From Phragmites australis (taxonomy: Eukaryota > Streptophyta > Magnoliopsida > Poales > Poaceae): a DNA stretch of 64,000 nt. Positions 22,430-36,028 of this stretch are shown here, piece by piece. Position 1 is the first letter of the stretch, and every line of letters starts with the position of its first letter. Both the position numbers and the translations under genes were made by a program. The stretch is taken from assembly GCF_958298935.1 (NCBI RefSeq), contig NC_084923.1:9302501-9366500 (forward strand), given 5' to 3'. The notes below the pieces were generated by a model that was given only the letters and a program-made list of their open reading frames with translations, ran no database searches and was not told where the DNA came from.

Positions 22430-24599
22430 TCCAAACGGGCTTGATAGGCTGACCCGATTAAGGCACGACCCATTAGGCTTGATAAGGCAGCGGGCCGTGT
22501 TGTGCTGGCCTGGCATCATAGCCGGCCCGACGGCAAAAAAAAACCTTTGAAAATAGAAAAAATAAAATAATAGCTGAAGATTCAAAAAATATATATGAAA
22601 AATAGATAAAAAAAAATTAAGTTTTATTGATTGGTTGCCTCGTTAAAAAATTTTCTCCTAGAAGGAAAAAATAGTACAATCTATGCTCCGAAAATTACAC
22701 GGTTTCATTAGGAAATTCATATTTTTTTTTCTTGCAACATGTACGATGATTCCTCAAGTGTCCCGTTTCACTTGTAGACCTTGCACATAATTCATTACTG
22801 CATATATTACACTTAGTAAATCTTACATGTTCCCTGTCTATTTCTCTGTAGATCTATCCAAAATGTTGACATATTGATAACCATGCACACAAGTTCTCAG
22901 GATCTTGCCATATTGATAGCAATTGTGAATATTTTAGTAATACCATTTAGAATCGATATAATTGCTTATCTAGTATGTATGTGGAATGCCAAGCTCATAT
23001 AAAGCTTAATTTCATAAATATCCATTAATTGATTCACATTTGATTTTAATTGAAAATCGAGATTCTTGGTACTTATTTAGTGATCTGATTAATCTTAAGG
23101 TTTTACTTTGAATTATTTTCTCATTCAGATCAAATCAACAATGATTTTTATGTGTTAATTATGATAGTTGATTCTGTGAAAAATACATTTGAAGTATGGT
23201 GCTTAATTTCCAAACCTTTCTTCCCATACTTCTTTGAAAGAAAGTTGATCTATGCTATTTTGCAAATACCAACTTATGATATCTCCATATACTATTGTTC
23301 CTACAATTGGTAGATATACAAATAGTAATATTTGTTGATGAACTTTATTTCAATTTTTTGTTTCCAGTGATTTCTTTTTTCGTAAAATATTTTCTTTAAC
23401 TCCAATATCAGAAAAATTTGTTTCTTAAAGGAAACTTGTCTTTTGGAGTTTATGGAAGCTTGCTATCTCAATGTTTGAATCTTTTTCAATATATACTTGC
23501 TTGAGATAAGTTTTTGAGTATATTTGTAACTTACTCATCTCTTCATTTGCTCAATCTTTTCACTTAGTTCATTTATTGAACTTTGTGAGTGATCTTTTGT
23601 CTTAGATATATTTTGGACATCATTTTTGATATGTATCTCTCAATTGGTATCTTTATGGCCTATATGCTATTTTATCCAAATTTTATCTTTATTAGATTTT
23701 GATGTATGTATACTTATTTTAATTTAATATCTATAGTATGTTTGCCTTTTTTTTATCCAACATATAGAGTAAACATCTCTCAAAATCTCTTAAGGGCTAA
23801 AAGGTGCATTGAGTTTTCATTGACTTCAATTGGTATATGTTTCATCTGCACCGTTTATGTGAAAGTTTGCTTTATGTGTTGAGATTCTTGCTAACCTCTT
23901 CAGACCTAATGAGTTTGAAGATCAAATTATAATTGAATAAGTTTTAGATACAATGAAGATGCATTGGATGCTTGAGTTAATCATAGTGAATGTACTTCTA
24001 AAAAGAAGATCATTTTAATTGAAATTCATGAAAAATAACTTCATCTTTCAATTAGTATTTACAAAGAAGATCCCCCATTCAACTTCAGTTGGAATCGTAA
24101 AGAAGAACCATATCAAAGTAAAGCCAATCAAGAATGAATAATGATCCACTACGTCAATCCAATGCCTTCTCGGTAACTTGTTATTAATTCATACATTTAA
24201 TATCATAGATTCAACCTTGTGTATGTTGCATCATAGTATGAAAATAACTTGCGAAAATTTGTTTTTCATGCAAATGCCTAAAAACCTCTTTATTGCAAGT
24301 ATAAGAAATTTGAAGTAGCATATTTTTGTGGAAACTCTACTATCATATTTTTTATTTATCCAATCCTAAATATGCAAAAGAATTCATATCAAATACCTGA
24401 TTTGCTCCTATATGCAATATTGATGAAAACGACAAAATCTATCTTTACTTGTGGTTTATAGGCTTTGGTTAGAAACATCTCAACTATTGTTATTTTCTTT
24501 TTCTTGCTTAGTTGAGATGTGTTGAATGGATCTATTAAACATGTAAGCTTATGAGATATTTACACTTTTTGATAAACAAGATACTCGTTGTAATGTCAA
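22430..24599. repeat. AT-rich transposon debris
   Basis: 22435-22530 carries CCCGATTAAGGCACGACCC and CGGGCCGTG words, and 22620-22690 carries GGTTGCCTCGTTAAAAA followed by CTAGAAGGAAAAA. Both are phrases I associate with Ac/hAT remnants in grasses. 22700-24599 is strongly AT-rich with no ORF of note and nothing else recognised. Confidence 0.35.
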
Positions 24600-25002
24600 C
24601 AATGCTGCTACGTTCAACTTTGTGCTCGATCCATTGCACATGTGTTTTGGATATTAATAGAGGTCTTCATCATTGGAGCATGGCATATATGGAAGCAGAG
24701 AAATGGCCTTATCTTTGAAAATAAACAGCTAAGCTTGCAGCTCTGGCGGAGGAACTTCGTGGAGAAAACCCTTCTTCAAACTCATAGGATTACTGAAGGA
24801 AAAAGACAGGAGATCATTGATTGGGTCACTCCCTTGAGTTAGCTTGGCCCCTGGGCTAAGTTTTAGCTTCCCCTTTCCCTTTCTTTCCTTTTCCCTTTCT
24901 TTCCTTGTTTGTACGGTTCTTTTTTCTTTTGTTTTATATATTAGTAATATTATTACCGCGGTAGGGGCTTTCCTTACCGTTCCCCCACCCCCCTAAAAAA
25001 AA
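24600..25002 (+). mobile_element. 5'-truncated LINE (L1-type) 3' end
   Basis: The open frame ends with IGAWHIWKQRNGLIFENK, the zf-RVT-proximal C-terminal signature of plant L1 ORF2, and stops at 24842. A T/C-rich 3' UTR follows, with the paired GGTAGGGGC/TACCG words and an A-tract at 24995-25002. Only the last 70-80 codons of ORF2 remain, consistent with ordinary 5' truncation on insertion. Confidence 0.75.
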
Positions 25003-26308
25003 CTCAAGTTCTGGTGGATTATTATGCCAAATACCAGCCTCATTGCTTATCGATTTGTATTGCCTACGGAATGACTAACTTCGATATCATTTTCTTGCAG
25101 GTTTTTTTGCAGTTGCCCCGCAAATACCATGTGGGAAGAAGGTGCTGGGTAGTAGGGTTTTATGCCTCATTTAGGCCCTCCTATGTTTGTACACAAAATT
25201 AGGCTGTGTTTTAGGGGATAGACTGAATCAAGGTGCCTATTCAACTTCTCTATTTGTAGTAGAGAAGCGACGCCAAAATCGATCAGATGGTAAATGGTGG
25301 TGGTTTAAGTGCATACACCTCAAACGATGAATCTTGTTGGCAAACTGTACAAAAACAGCCCGGATGATTCTGCTTGGAGTGTCGGTTATTTGGAGAATTT
25401 CCGGGAAATCCAGAACCAAGATGTATGCTAGAAGCCATCTTTCTTTCTCCTACTTCTCTTTGCATCAATTTTTCCTTTTTCTTTTGCCCCGTAGAGTTAC
25501 TAATTTGAGTAATTTCTTTTCCATCTTTCTTTCTCCTACTTCTCTTTGCATTCTCAATTTTCCCTACTTCTTTTGCCCTGTAGAGTTACTAATTTGAGTA
25601 ATTTCTTTTGCCCGTGATACTAGCCGATGCGGTTGCACCAATGCCGACTATTGAACTAGATTGCAGTTTATCCTACTACTGGATATCTGGGTACTTCAAT
25701 GAAGAGTAACATAGAGATCCATGTGACGCGTACAAAGCATCTCGATTGGCTGCCTGTGTGAACTGTGATCCAATCCAATAGGCAAGACACTTGCTCCGAC
25801 GAAAAGATGTGCGTTAGATCCCCGTAGCACACCAGCTATGATCCAATATACAAGTTTACAAGAGAAGGCTCGATGCAATACCTTTTCCTGACAAAAAAAA
25901 AATCATCCCTTTTCTTCACATGCAAACTGATACACAACCTGAAGTACAGAAGCTCAAAAGGAATTAACCTACTTAGCACACAACAAATACATTGCACAAC
26001 TTCTGCATTTCGCATGTTCCCTAATCCAACAACTAACAACTTAATTCGGTACCACATCAACACCATGAATGTTAGATATTATATCTACAACCAATCTTAT
26101 CTAAATCCTGTCACAATCTGTCGTCACTCTATCAGCAATGTTAACAGGTAGCACACAATGGTCCAATCTTGAGGCTATCCATCCTTCTCGCCAAGAAGTC
26201 TCCTCCCTAAAACATCGCATGTGAAAAATCAAGATCAGCAGAGCTTCAAGTGACGAACTGTGCAAGATCCTGAAAACCACTAGAACAAAAAGCTTGGAGA
26301 TCTCACAC
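25003..26308. other. Intergenic and MAP65 3' region
   Basis: No gene beyond the 3' UTR expected for the MAP65 transcript that ends in this interval (minus strand). It contains the 86-bp tandem duplication at 25435-25609. Confidence 0.5.
25435..25609. repeat. 86-bp tandem duplication
   Basis: Two copies starting CCATCTTTCTTTCTCC at 25435 and 25521, each ending in GTTACTAATTTGAGTAATTT, with a few differences in the middle. Confidence 0.9.
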
Positions 26309-29300
26309 TTAGTGCAAAAACAATGGTGAATCAGGTTCCGAGCCGCTTATGGAGGCGAAGGATGACATGCTATCCTCCTTGGAAACTGTCGAGAAATTCA
26401 GTGGTACGGCTGTCAACTTTCCGCTCTCCTTGAAGTAGTTATTGTACCGACCGGAATACGAGCGAGGGGTTAGAAGCTCAGGGGTGGCACTGCCAGCTGA
26501 GACTCGACGGGGCACCGGGGTCATGAATCCAGTGCCATTTCCATTCGGATGATGGCTGCTCGTCCTCCTGTTGAAGCTGCTTGTCTTTTTGGGACTAGGT
26601 TTGGACCCAAAAATCAACTCCTTCTCCTTAAGCAATAAAGTCTGCAGCTTCTTCTGGTCCTGTAATAAGATTGAATCAGTACATGTAGGAGCAAGGGCCC
26701 TTTTCTTGTGGTTGCAATGCCAAAAGGAGTACAGGATGTGGTAAAATTTATACCCGGCTGCGCCTCTTGTTTTCCTCCCTTTGTGCCCTTCTGAGTTTTT
26801 GCTCTTCCAGGATGGCAACCAAACGAACCTTCACACGCAAATTCAATGTTTCGTCATTATATGGAACAGATCTAGTGCACATAATGTCTGATAAATATGG
26901 TGAGTTAACTCTGAGACTTACCCCGTCATATAAAAATGGAACATTTCTCTCATCCTCCCACGCAAAAGTTTTGGCTATCAAGTTGTCAATCATAGCTGCA
27001 GAAAAAAAAATAGTTTATGATCATATCCCATACCAAGTAAACTGGTGACAGTAAGCGGATCTTTATAGAAATATGCTAGTAGGTTGTGCATATGAATCAT
27101 GACGTTTTTGTTGAGCACGTTAGAAGTACATCAGCACAGTTACGCCAAAAAGCTTTATAGTATTAAATACTAAATAGTATTAGCAAATACATAAATGAAG
27201 ACTCACTTGGAATCTTTTGAACGAGTATCCTTGCCTTTTCTGCACGCTTGAGATTCAAATGGGCACCCCTGCCAGCACTATACCTGTTATCATCCTACAG
27301 GGGGAAACATGTAAGCATTGAAAGTCATCGATAAAATTACATATAGCAGAGATGCACATATGTTGTCAGCCAATCTGGATATTCAATACGAACATGGCAA
27401 TAAAAGAAAAGGCATAAACCATATTCAATCGATGCACCCTAAAATAGAAAAATTTATGGATAAAAGAATCCTACTTGGTTGTATTCCTCAAGCCAAGTCT
27501 CTTCATCACAAGCTGATAGCCATTTGTCTACTCTCTCCATGATATCTTTCCTTGTTAAGGACTCTTCATTTGCTTTTGCTATTTGCGCTTCAATACTGAA
27601 AAGGAGTTCACAAGGATCCACTAAACCTGAATGTGGAATGTTCTTAGATTATTCAAAATATTCATCAGCAGCAATTTTCAATTGTATGAAATCTCAGCAG
27701 GATAAATACCAGAATCAATCAATGCAATGATCTTCTCCGGTGCTGTGCTCACATCAGGCTCCATATGTGCATTTCTGCAGATGTCTTCTAGTTCTAACCG
27801 TTTCTTTAGAACAAGCTCCTTCATTCTACTTGCCTTTTGTATAGTTAGCCTTTCGACTTCCTCTTCTGTCTAAAGAATCCAATAATAATACTTGTAAGCT
27901 TGAATCACAGCTTGAAAAGAAACAATTAACTCACAGATGGTTGCCGAACCTCCTGAATTGTCTCCAACGACAGAATACCAGGAGAAGTGATCTCTTCCTC
28001 GGTAGATCCGAGAACAGCTGCTACTTTGGCAAAGTGCTTCCTCTCTTGTTCAGTTGACTCCATCAGATTCCATAACTTGTGAAGTTTACCCACAATCTCT
28101 TGCAACTGAACACATTGACCAAATAGTTAGAGAAGTTAACAAAAGAAAAAGGAGTTGCCACCCTAGTTTCACTATGAAGAATCACCTTCAGAACTCTTGT
28201 CTTCTTTTCCGCTTTGAGCTTCAGGATAGTCTGAGTAAGACCTTCAAGAGTACTATCGCTGATATTTGTTGAGTTTTCCAAGTTTGTTCCATGCAAACTT
28301 GGATGCACCTCTTTTACAGTCTTTGCAAAATCCAACCCAAGCACTGCACATAGGCAGTGCACTTCATCCACATATATGAAGACCTTTTGAAGGCGATCAG
28401 ACTGAACAAAAAGGCAAGGAGAGAAAATTATTTTTCTTTTGCAAATACGGCATAGCCAAGAAAGAGATTTAGCTAACAATTCCGACAGCTCGACTTATAT
28501 TTATCTGATAACTGGATCGAAACAAGTTCCACAAATAACCATTTATTATATTTATCTGATAACTGGATCGAAACAAGTTCCACAAATGACCATTATAAGT
28601 CAAGATCATTGTTACCTTTTCCTTCTGTAGATTGCGCAGTTGCATTTGAAGATCAGAAAGCCTTCTGGTCGACAAGTCATGATCATCATTAAGATGTTTG
28701 ACTGAATCGTCATTGTTCTGATAACTGTGATCAGAAATTTGTGCTTTTATCTTCTCGATTTGAGATTGCACATTTGAGATTTGTTTCATTCTTTCTTCTT
28801 TTTTTGCCCTAAGATCTTCCAGGAGAGGTGTCACTGCAGCAAGTTGATCTTTCAACGATGTGTGCTTTTCATCCACCTACAGATGAGTATCTCACATTAC
28901 TCAGACATGGAATATGGTGATTTGTTTCAGACTAAACAATGATGTCAGCTGCAAGCTTTTTGGCTCCGGCACAGTTAAACATGAATCTTCATGATCATGA
29001 TTCTCAAACATATGGCACATGGTATTCAGAAAACATAAAAGCATAATATTTCAGCTTCTTAGGTATGCTTTTATAATGTTATTGTTTATCTTAACATTCC
29101 ATAAGCAATCACTTCTTTCGGCAGTGTTTGATGCACGTAGCTGTGGGCCAGAAAACCCCACATTTTTTTGGCATAAATGCCGTTATTAAGAAGAGTTTCA
29201 CATGAAATCTCACTATATATATTTATAGTACACTTTGTGGCTCAAAGAAAATTCTAGATGTACCATCCAGGTAATTCTTCAACTGAGTAGATGGTTTACA

Positions 29301-31320
29301 CCTATAAATATTCTAACCAACAACAATTTCGGTTCCACAAGCTAATTTTTGCACTTGTGTTTTCTAGTGTACCCATCTGACATAACTATGCACCAACCTA
29401 ATGACTCAGCTGTGCATGTCACAATGCTATCTTTTCATCATTAACTGAAAAAAGACTGCCAACCCGCAGAATATCATATTTTCTACACAAGGTGCAGCAT
29501 GACATCAACAATGATTTCATTACTTGTTTTAGACAATGCACCTAACAATTCCTTGGCTTGATATGCGAACCAAATTTTAGAATTTCATGATAAGTGACAA
29601 CATATTCAAGGCCCATAGGCTCACTTGAGAAAGACGCGAAAATAAAAACTATGACAAAACATACCTTAAATCGTGGGGTATTTTCCCCTATAGAAGCAAC
29701 GAGAGCTTTAAGCTCTGCTTCTTTGGCCATCAATGACTGACAGAGCTGGGCTCTCTCAGCATTGGCACTATCAACCTTTCGACGGTACACCCGCATGCAC
29801 TCTGTTTCAAGTTCTAGGAACATGCGATCTTTATCTTGTTCACGCTCCCCAATCTCTGTCCATATTTGCTAAAACAAAATTCATTTGTCAGATATCAAAC
29901 AAGACGGAAAATGTATAAAATAATTTTACAAAGTTTATTCATAAGAAAAATCTCTGCAAGCACCTGAACACCATTTATGATCGCTAGATGCAGCTCAAAA
30001 AATCTCAACATCGTTAAACTCAAAATGAATGTATTTATCTGATCAATATAATTCTGTTTTCTTTTTTAGTAGGGTCAACAGAGCGATTGTTCATGGACAC
30101 TGTAATGGCATATCTTTAAGAGAAAATGTTACCTACTAACTCATGAAATTGGAACACAACAAGCAACAAAAAAGCTGTCAGCGAAGGGGTTTTCGATGAA
30201 CAATCAGGCTGATTACAAGCCCCCAAAAGATAATAGAAGGCACAGTTTGGGCTATCGAACATACAAATAATGTCCATGAGATAAAATGGAAATGTGCCTT
30301 GACATTCTCTAACGAGGCTCCTCTTCTCTGGATGGCACCGCTGTCATAAAATTCGTTTTTCCTTTTAATTTTAGTTCCTCGGAACTTAAAAAAAAAATGG
30401 GAACACTACATTATTTACCCTACATTTGTGACATCAGAGGGTTGCATAATCCAGTCGCAAAAAAAAAAGAGGGTTGCATAATCAGCACGTAATAGCCCGC
30501 GAGTTACAAAGCCAATTTTGAGCACATTTAATGCTACTATGCTAGTATATAATGAGCAATACAAGACCTAAGATGAATACTAGTATAACATAATATTGTA
30601 TTCTTCTATCTCGTGCTAGGTCATATAGTAGCATAATCAGAACACTCCTAAAATTAGGATTTCAATTTACAGCACTGATTTTATTTCAAGCCTCCTTTGG
30701 CCTCCAGATTATCTGTAGGAAAAGTAAATGTATGTATTCCATTGTTTCTTAAGAAACATAGAAAATCAAGATGAAAATTCGACAGTAAATCAAAGGTTGC
30801 ACCTTTAAAGCTCAAATGAAGAAAGCTGCAAGCAGCAGAAGGAACAAAATCGTAGCAACTCTTCAAAGGAACGCCACCTTTTTTTTGGGGGGGGGGGGGG
30901 GGGGGAAGACAAGAAGCAGAGGGCAGGCAAAAAAATTGAACCTTTAGGCATATTTTGGACAAAATTTGCAATTGTCTTGAAGAACTATGAAGATATCAAA
31001 GTCTCGAAATGGCTAAAAATCTGCAACTTTCTCTGAAGCAAGCCATCACTTCATTCCTGATACAAACGACTGCCGCACAATTGGAAGGAACAGGCAAATC
31101 AAGAAACGAAAACGTGGTCTATTCTTCTTAAATCCGAACAGTTCTTCGCAAAGAAACGAAGCGAATCAAGGACGCCACGAACAAATACCAGACCTCAATC
31201 CCTTCTTGCAGAGAAACGCACCTCGAGCTCGCGCAGCAGCGCGCCGCACGGCGTGTCGAGGTTGACGCTTCCCCGCACCGGCTTGTCCAGGCCATACCCT
31301 GTCATGACCATCTCGCCCAT
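26309..31320 (-). CDS. MAP65: 65-kDa microtubule-associated protein (MAP65/ASE1/PRC1 family), 11 exons
   Basis: Antiparallel microtubule bundler acting in the cortical array, spindle midzone and phragmoplast. Predicted coding exons (minus strand): 31222-31320, 29665-29868, 28616-28876, 28186-28401, 27935-28105, 27710-27869, 27475-27626, 27207-27294, 26922-26995, 26754-26828, 26309-26659. All have GT/AG borders, and phases join to 616 aa, near the family's usual 580-600. The start is ATG 31320 ([15 protein letters not shown]); CGALLRELE and [10 protein letters not shown] match the family N-terminus. Coiled-coil spectrin-like exons 2-5 follow. The conserved microtubule-binding region spans exons 7-11 ([52 protein letters not shown]). 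After [11 protein letters not shown] the Ser/Thr-rich tail has TP sites (FMTPVP, LLTPRS) suited to cell-cycle kinases. Exon 5 has two possible donors (27935, strong GTGAGT; 27950, weak), changing five residues (VRQPS). No lesion is seen. Confidence 0.92.
28495..28596. repeat. 51-bp tandem duplication in MAP65 intron 3
   Basis: Two copies of TTATATTTATCTGATAACTG plus the following 31 bases, at 28495 and 28546, with one or two mismatches. They lie in the intron between the exons at 28616 and 28401. Confidence 0.9.
30884..30906. repeat. Poly-G run in MAP65 intron 1
   Basis: T-tract followed by about 18 consecutive G in the first intron. It is a homopolymer prone to sequencing or assembly length error. 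Confidence 0.85.
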
Positions 31321-32336
31321 CTCCTCGCCCACTCCTCTCTCTCCACAAGGAGAGAGAAGAAGCAACTAGAAGCAAATGAGGAACCTTTCTGGTGCCTCTC
31401 ACTCTTTCCCTCTTCCTCCTCTTCCCTCCTTGTCCTTGCTTCTTGCTCTTGTACCAATGTAAGGACCAAGAACTCCAACTCCAATGCCGCTTCTCAACAA
31501 CCCTGGTTCTAGAGAGAAAAGGGGACAGAGAGGGGGAGAGATGGGCAGTGGGATTGCTCGGTTATGTATGGATCTCACTAGAGTAAGTTGGTAACAGAAG
31601 GGAAAGAAAACGAGGTGAAAGGGGCGGGAGGTAGAAGAGGAGAGGGAGTTCCTTGTGATACACAAAAAATATTGGGATCGTTTTGGCTGTAATATACTAC
31701 TTCATATCGCCGAAGGAAACGGAGACCATCCGAGGCCTCAGGCGCCTCCCCGCGACACGTGTCCCCGCAGATCGTTTTGGCTGTAATAAGAGGTAACCAA
31801 CAAAGGTTCCCTGTTTCCTTGATGCGGTTTGGGAACATGTTGCCACAAGAGTTGCCTTTTTCTGCTTGTTTTTCTCAGAAGACTTTTCAGAATGTGGTGA
31901 CAAGATCTGAAGTTTTGTAAGTATACATAGGCAAGGCTGTTTACTAATTTTTGTCATGTTTTTTCTGTTTTACTGCTTACTGGTCTATTGCCTCAATAAT
32001 CTGCAGTGTAATTCCCCAAATCTTGGGGTAATTCGATTTAAGGAATCAAGGGTCATGCTTAATTACTAGGCCACTAAATCCAGTTTGGAACGCGAGAATT
32101 TCTCCCGTTTCCCGCTAGAATTGAACTGTTTCTGTTAAATTGCCGTGTTTAAAATAGACACAAAGCCCAGGATTTTATGTACAGATGAATTTACACTTTC
32201 TAAAGAGAACTGATGGCTGCATAATTCATTATTCACATTATTGTTTAATTTTGAATAAGATTATGACACGTCTCTGGGATTGGTGAGACAAAAATGTACA
32301 CATAATCGGAAAGGAGAGGTTTTGGACAAAAATATA
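31321..32336. other. MAP65 leader/promoter region
   Basis: Upstream side of MAP65 (minus strand). The leader next to the ATG is CT-rich in the transcript (GA-rich on plus at 31345-31360, and again at 31508-31545). I see no convincing TATA box or other gene. Confidence 0.5.
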
Positions 32337-32584
32337 CTCTATTCACAAATACTTGATGTTTTAGATAAAATATGATCAATTTTTTTAAACTTTGACCATC
32401 AATAATTTTCAAAAATTAGTTTGAAAATATAAAAAGTATATATGTAGATTTATCTTGAAATACACTTTTGTAACTTATAAATTTATTGAATATTATAAAT
32501 ATATTTTAATAAAAAATAGTGGTTAACAGTACACGTCAGAGACCCTATCATATTTAAAACGTAAGTAGTTTTGGTCCGAAGGAG
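32337..32584. mobile_element. Stowaway-type MITE (Tc1/mariner)
   Basis: A 248-bp AT-rich element flanked by TA on both sides. Its right end GGTCCGAAGGAG is the complement of the Stowaway terminus (CTCCTTCGGACC, consensus CTCCCTCCGT). Inside the left end, CAAATACTTGATGTTTTAGA is the characteristic Stowaway subterminal phrase. The left terminus is degraded. Confidence 0.65.
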
Positions 32585-35500
32585 TAATAAGGAGACCGAG
32601 TCTACACTCTACACTTACCATCAATTCCATGGGGGTTAGACATGCACCTCTTGATGAGATAAGTGAAATTTTATGGGGCTACGAATTATACCCAATAGTC
32701 TAACCAAACACAGCTAGTACTTTAGATAGACCGCTTTTTGTTGCATCGTATAGTCTATACTGGCAACTGATCAGTGGTCCAGCATCGCATCTCGTGTGTG
32801 CGATCTGAGCCATTGAATCAACCTAAGCACCAAGTTTTGATCGTAAACTAGATCTACCATGTAACCAAAAACAATCACAGCGAGTACTAAATGATGAGGG
32901 CTCTTGGTGCCGGTTGACAGTTTCTGCCGACCGTTACGCGATAATCACATGCTAATATCACAATTGCAGAAAAGAGTTGACTAAAAAATTGTATGTGTTC
33001 TTGAGGTTTGCTACTCCCTGTGACAGTGAATGATTCTAAACCTACAAAATCCACATGCACATTATAGGGGTTGAGGAGCCATGCCCATGTGATGCTGAGG
33101 TCAACCTCAATAGATTAGGCAAAACCAATGAGCTCAGAAAGCTTAAATCTACCTTAAATAATTCGTTGCTGGATCTAGATTCCAGGAGCATTTGTCCTTC
33201 AAATCATGCCCTGTTTTCAGGCACTTCACAGTGAAGTGCACACAACCTGCCAAGTGTACTTGCAATGTCCTCCTATATATGCAGTCTCTGCACTGCACAC
33301 ATGCCGGTCGGTGGATCTCACAGCTTCAGCCATACAAAAAATCTACATTTTTATGCCTTACGAATTTCTCAAAAAAAAATTGCCATATCTGTTATCTTCA
33401 TCAGAAACCATCAAACCAAACACTGAATCGTCATGTGTGCGCTACAGCACAAAGGTGAGGAGTCCCTCTGCCAAAAGGACGGCTATCTCACGATTTGGTG
33501 ACATGCAAGGCTGCTATACTCCGTCACAGTGACATCTCTAGGGCAGTGCTACAGTGCAACACCACTGCGGCACTGCCTGCTTATTTGGTCAAACAAACCC
33601 AACTCGTCAGAAGTTCAGAGCCTGATTTATATATGCAAGTACTGAAGTCCTAGCACACGTTTATTTCATGCATTTCTTTTCTTTTTTATTTCGAGTTAGT
33701 GTTTGTCAGAGTTAAGTCAGTACTACAATCTGTTAACTGATGCTTGTTTATAATGGAATCTTCATTTTTTTTATTTGACGAATCAAATTCAGCTAAGCGT
33801 GTTTATGCTTTGTGTAATGTTCGTAGTAGCTGCACTGGGGAACAAGGAATGAAAGAACAAACATATGTGCATGTATGCTTCCATATTTTGGTTGAGCGCA
33901 CAGTACTTTCAGAAGGATAAAAACTGTACACCTATCAAGAACTAATCTACGGAAGTCCAGGGCAAATCTTGCTAATCATCACGTCCGTACTTCTTTAGTT
34001 TCGAGCTATGTATGTACGTCTTCTTGTACGTTTCGAGTTACGTTGTGTACGTCTTCTTGGCCACCCGTATTTTAAGGCATGACCTGTAGGACATACTGTC
34101 AATTGATCATTGTATGTTTATTGCAAGCAGAGCATAAAACATGGTTGAGACTGTCTCCCGTGGTTTTTTCCTTCATATTGGATGGTTTTTTTCACATTAA
34201 ACTCGTGTCTTCCGTGTCTATTAATCTCAACAATTTTCTATGTAAAAAATGTCTGTAAATGTACAAATACGCATCCACTTCTAGTCTCTCTACCAAGATT
34301 GCCATCACCTAAATCGGTTGCTGCAAAAGGAAGGAGAAACAAATGGCACGTATGTTTCGTACTGAAGTATGGCTGCGGATGAAGTATAGGGCAAGGCAAC
34401 GTCGACCTCGAAAGGATCCTGCACCAAATCCCCATCATTGGGAGGTTGGGTAAGAATTTGAGCTCAAAGCTCGCCTTTGTATAAGCCCAATTTTTTCCCC
34501 ATTCCCAACCATGATAAGCTCAAGAAAGGCCATCATTATTGGTGTAACTGGGACCCCTCCAAGCAATCAGCTGCAATTCAAAGGCTCCAATCCGAGCCCC
34601 AATCATGTGATTTGGTTGCTTAACAAATGATCATTTCATTATCTTTTCAAGGGCCCTGCCTACCATGTCCATAATTCCAACCTAATTTGCTCAAAAGTTT
34701 TTCTTTTTCCTCTCAAATTTCTTGCGGATTTGGAGTCAGTTACCTTCATATTGTAGCTTCGTTTTTTTGGCACATCACCAGCAGGAGCAGACCTTGTGTC
34801 ACTGTCAGCTACTTGCCACACTGCAATACACTGGTAGCTAGGTTTTTTTGTATACTTGTGTGTGCATGCATGCAATTTACACTTGGGAAAATACAGATCA
34901 AAAGAGGGAGAAAAAAACAGGAGAGAAATGTGACTGCCTAACTGCTTCAGATAAACCTTTCATATCGATCGCCAGCTGTTGTTGGTTCATGGAATTATCA
35001 GCATGACAATGAGAGAGCTCGGAACAAAAAACAAATGTCTACGTATGTATCTATCTATCTGCTCCCTTTGCAATGATTAGTACATAATTCAGACAGTTCA
35101 GAACTTCAGATCAATTCGTTAGATATGGCAGTTATATTTCTTTTGCAGTAGTCAATCATTGGATAATCATATTCTTCTGTGGATAGAGGGTGATTAGAGT
35201 TGGTATTCTGGCAGTTTTAATGCAGGAACCTGCAGCCAGCTAACACATGCAGCCAGCTAACGGGTAGAGGAATTATCTTTTATCATACACAAGCATGGAA
35301 TGGGGTGTTAGTTACAGGCTACACCTGTCAGCTAAGTTTCTTGCATTGCAATACATGCAGGAAGGGAAGCATCTTAACACCTTACTTCCAGAACAATGTA
35401 ACTTCCACGCTTTAAGTTGCAAGCACTTCGCTTAAAACAGTTGAAGTTGCATTTCCTTCAAAATTTTCTCTTTTATTTCTTTCAAAATAATTCTCTAGAA

Positions 35501-35717
35501 AAAAACAAAGCACAGCACCAATTAGAAATCAGCAGTCGCATTTCTAGGACAGCGTACAGTTAAATAACAAATTGGCTTGATCAGTCATAAGAAAATGTGA
35601 AGAATGTAATTAAAGACATGAAAAGGAGATCCGTTAGGGAATTATGTCTTTGCTCAAAGGTACATCATACCAATATTATACATTACTCTAACAGAAACCA
35701 TTAAAATCATGGGCTTA
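32585..35717. other. Intergenic, no gene recognised
   Basis: Short open frames only. The longest (33206-33532, plus) has no family signature. Palindromic-looking and low-complexity patches occur, but nothing is assignable. Confidence 0.5.
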
Positions 35718-36028
35718 AGGTCATCTCCAGCAGCTACCTCAAATTTTCATCCTCAAAAATACTATTACAGCATCCCCTATCACTATTACAGTATCCTTTA
35801 TTTTTTCATCTCCAGCAGCTACCCTATTTACTACCTTCTACTACTCTTTTCCTCTCTTCGGTTCCACTATTAGACTCTGTGAACAGTACTGCTACAGGTC
35901 CATACTCTCTCCGCAATACTGTAGTAGTACTGTGCGGCACTGTAGCACTGGATAGGGTAGATATGACCGATTTCCAGTGATACAGTACTTAGCGGGGGTA
36001 CTGTAGCACTGGAGCACTGGAGTTAGCC
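35718..36028. mobile_element. Possible MITE with CTCCAGCAGCTACC repeats
   Basis: Left end AGGTCATCTCCAGCAGC and complemented right end AGGCTAACTCCAGTGC are imperfect inverted termini. ATCTCCAGCAGCTACC recurs inside at 35808, and the right half repeats ACTGTAGCACTGGA. Non-coding. Confidence 0.4.
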
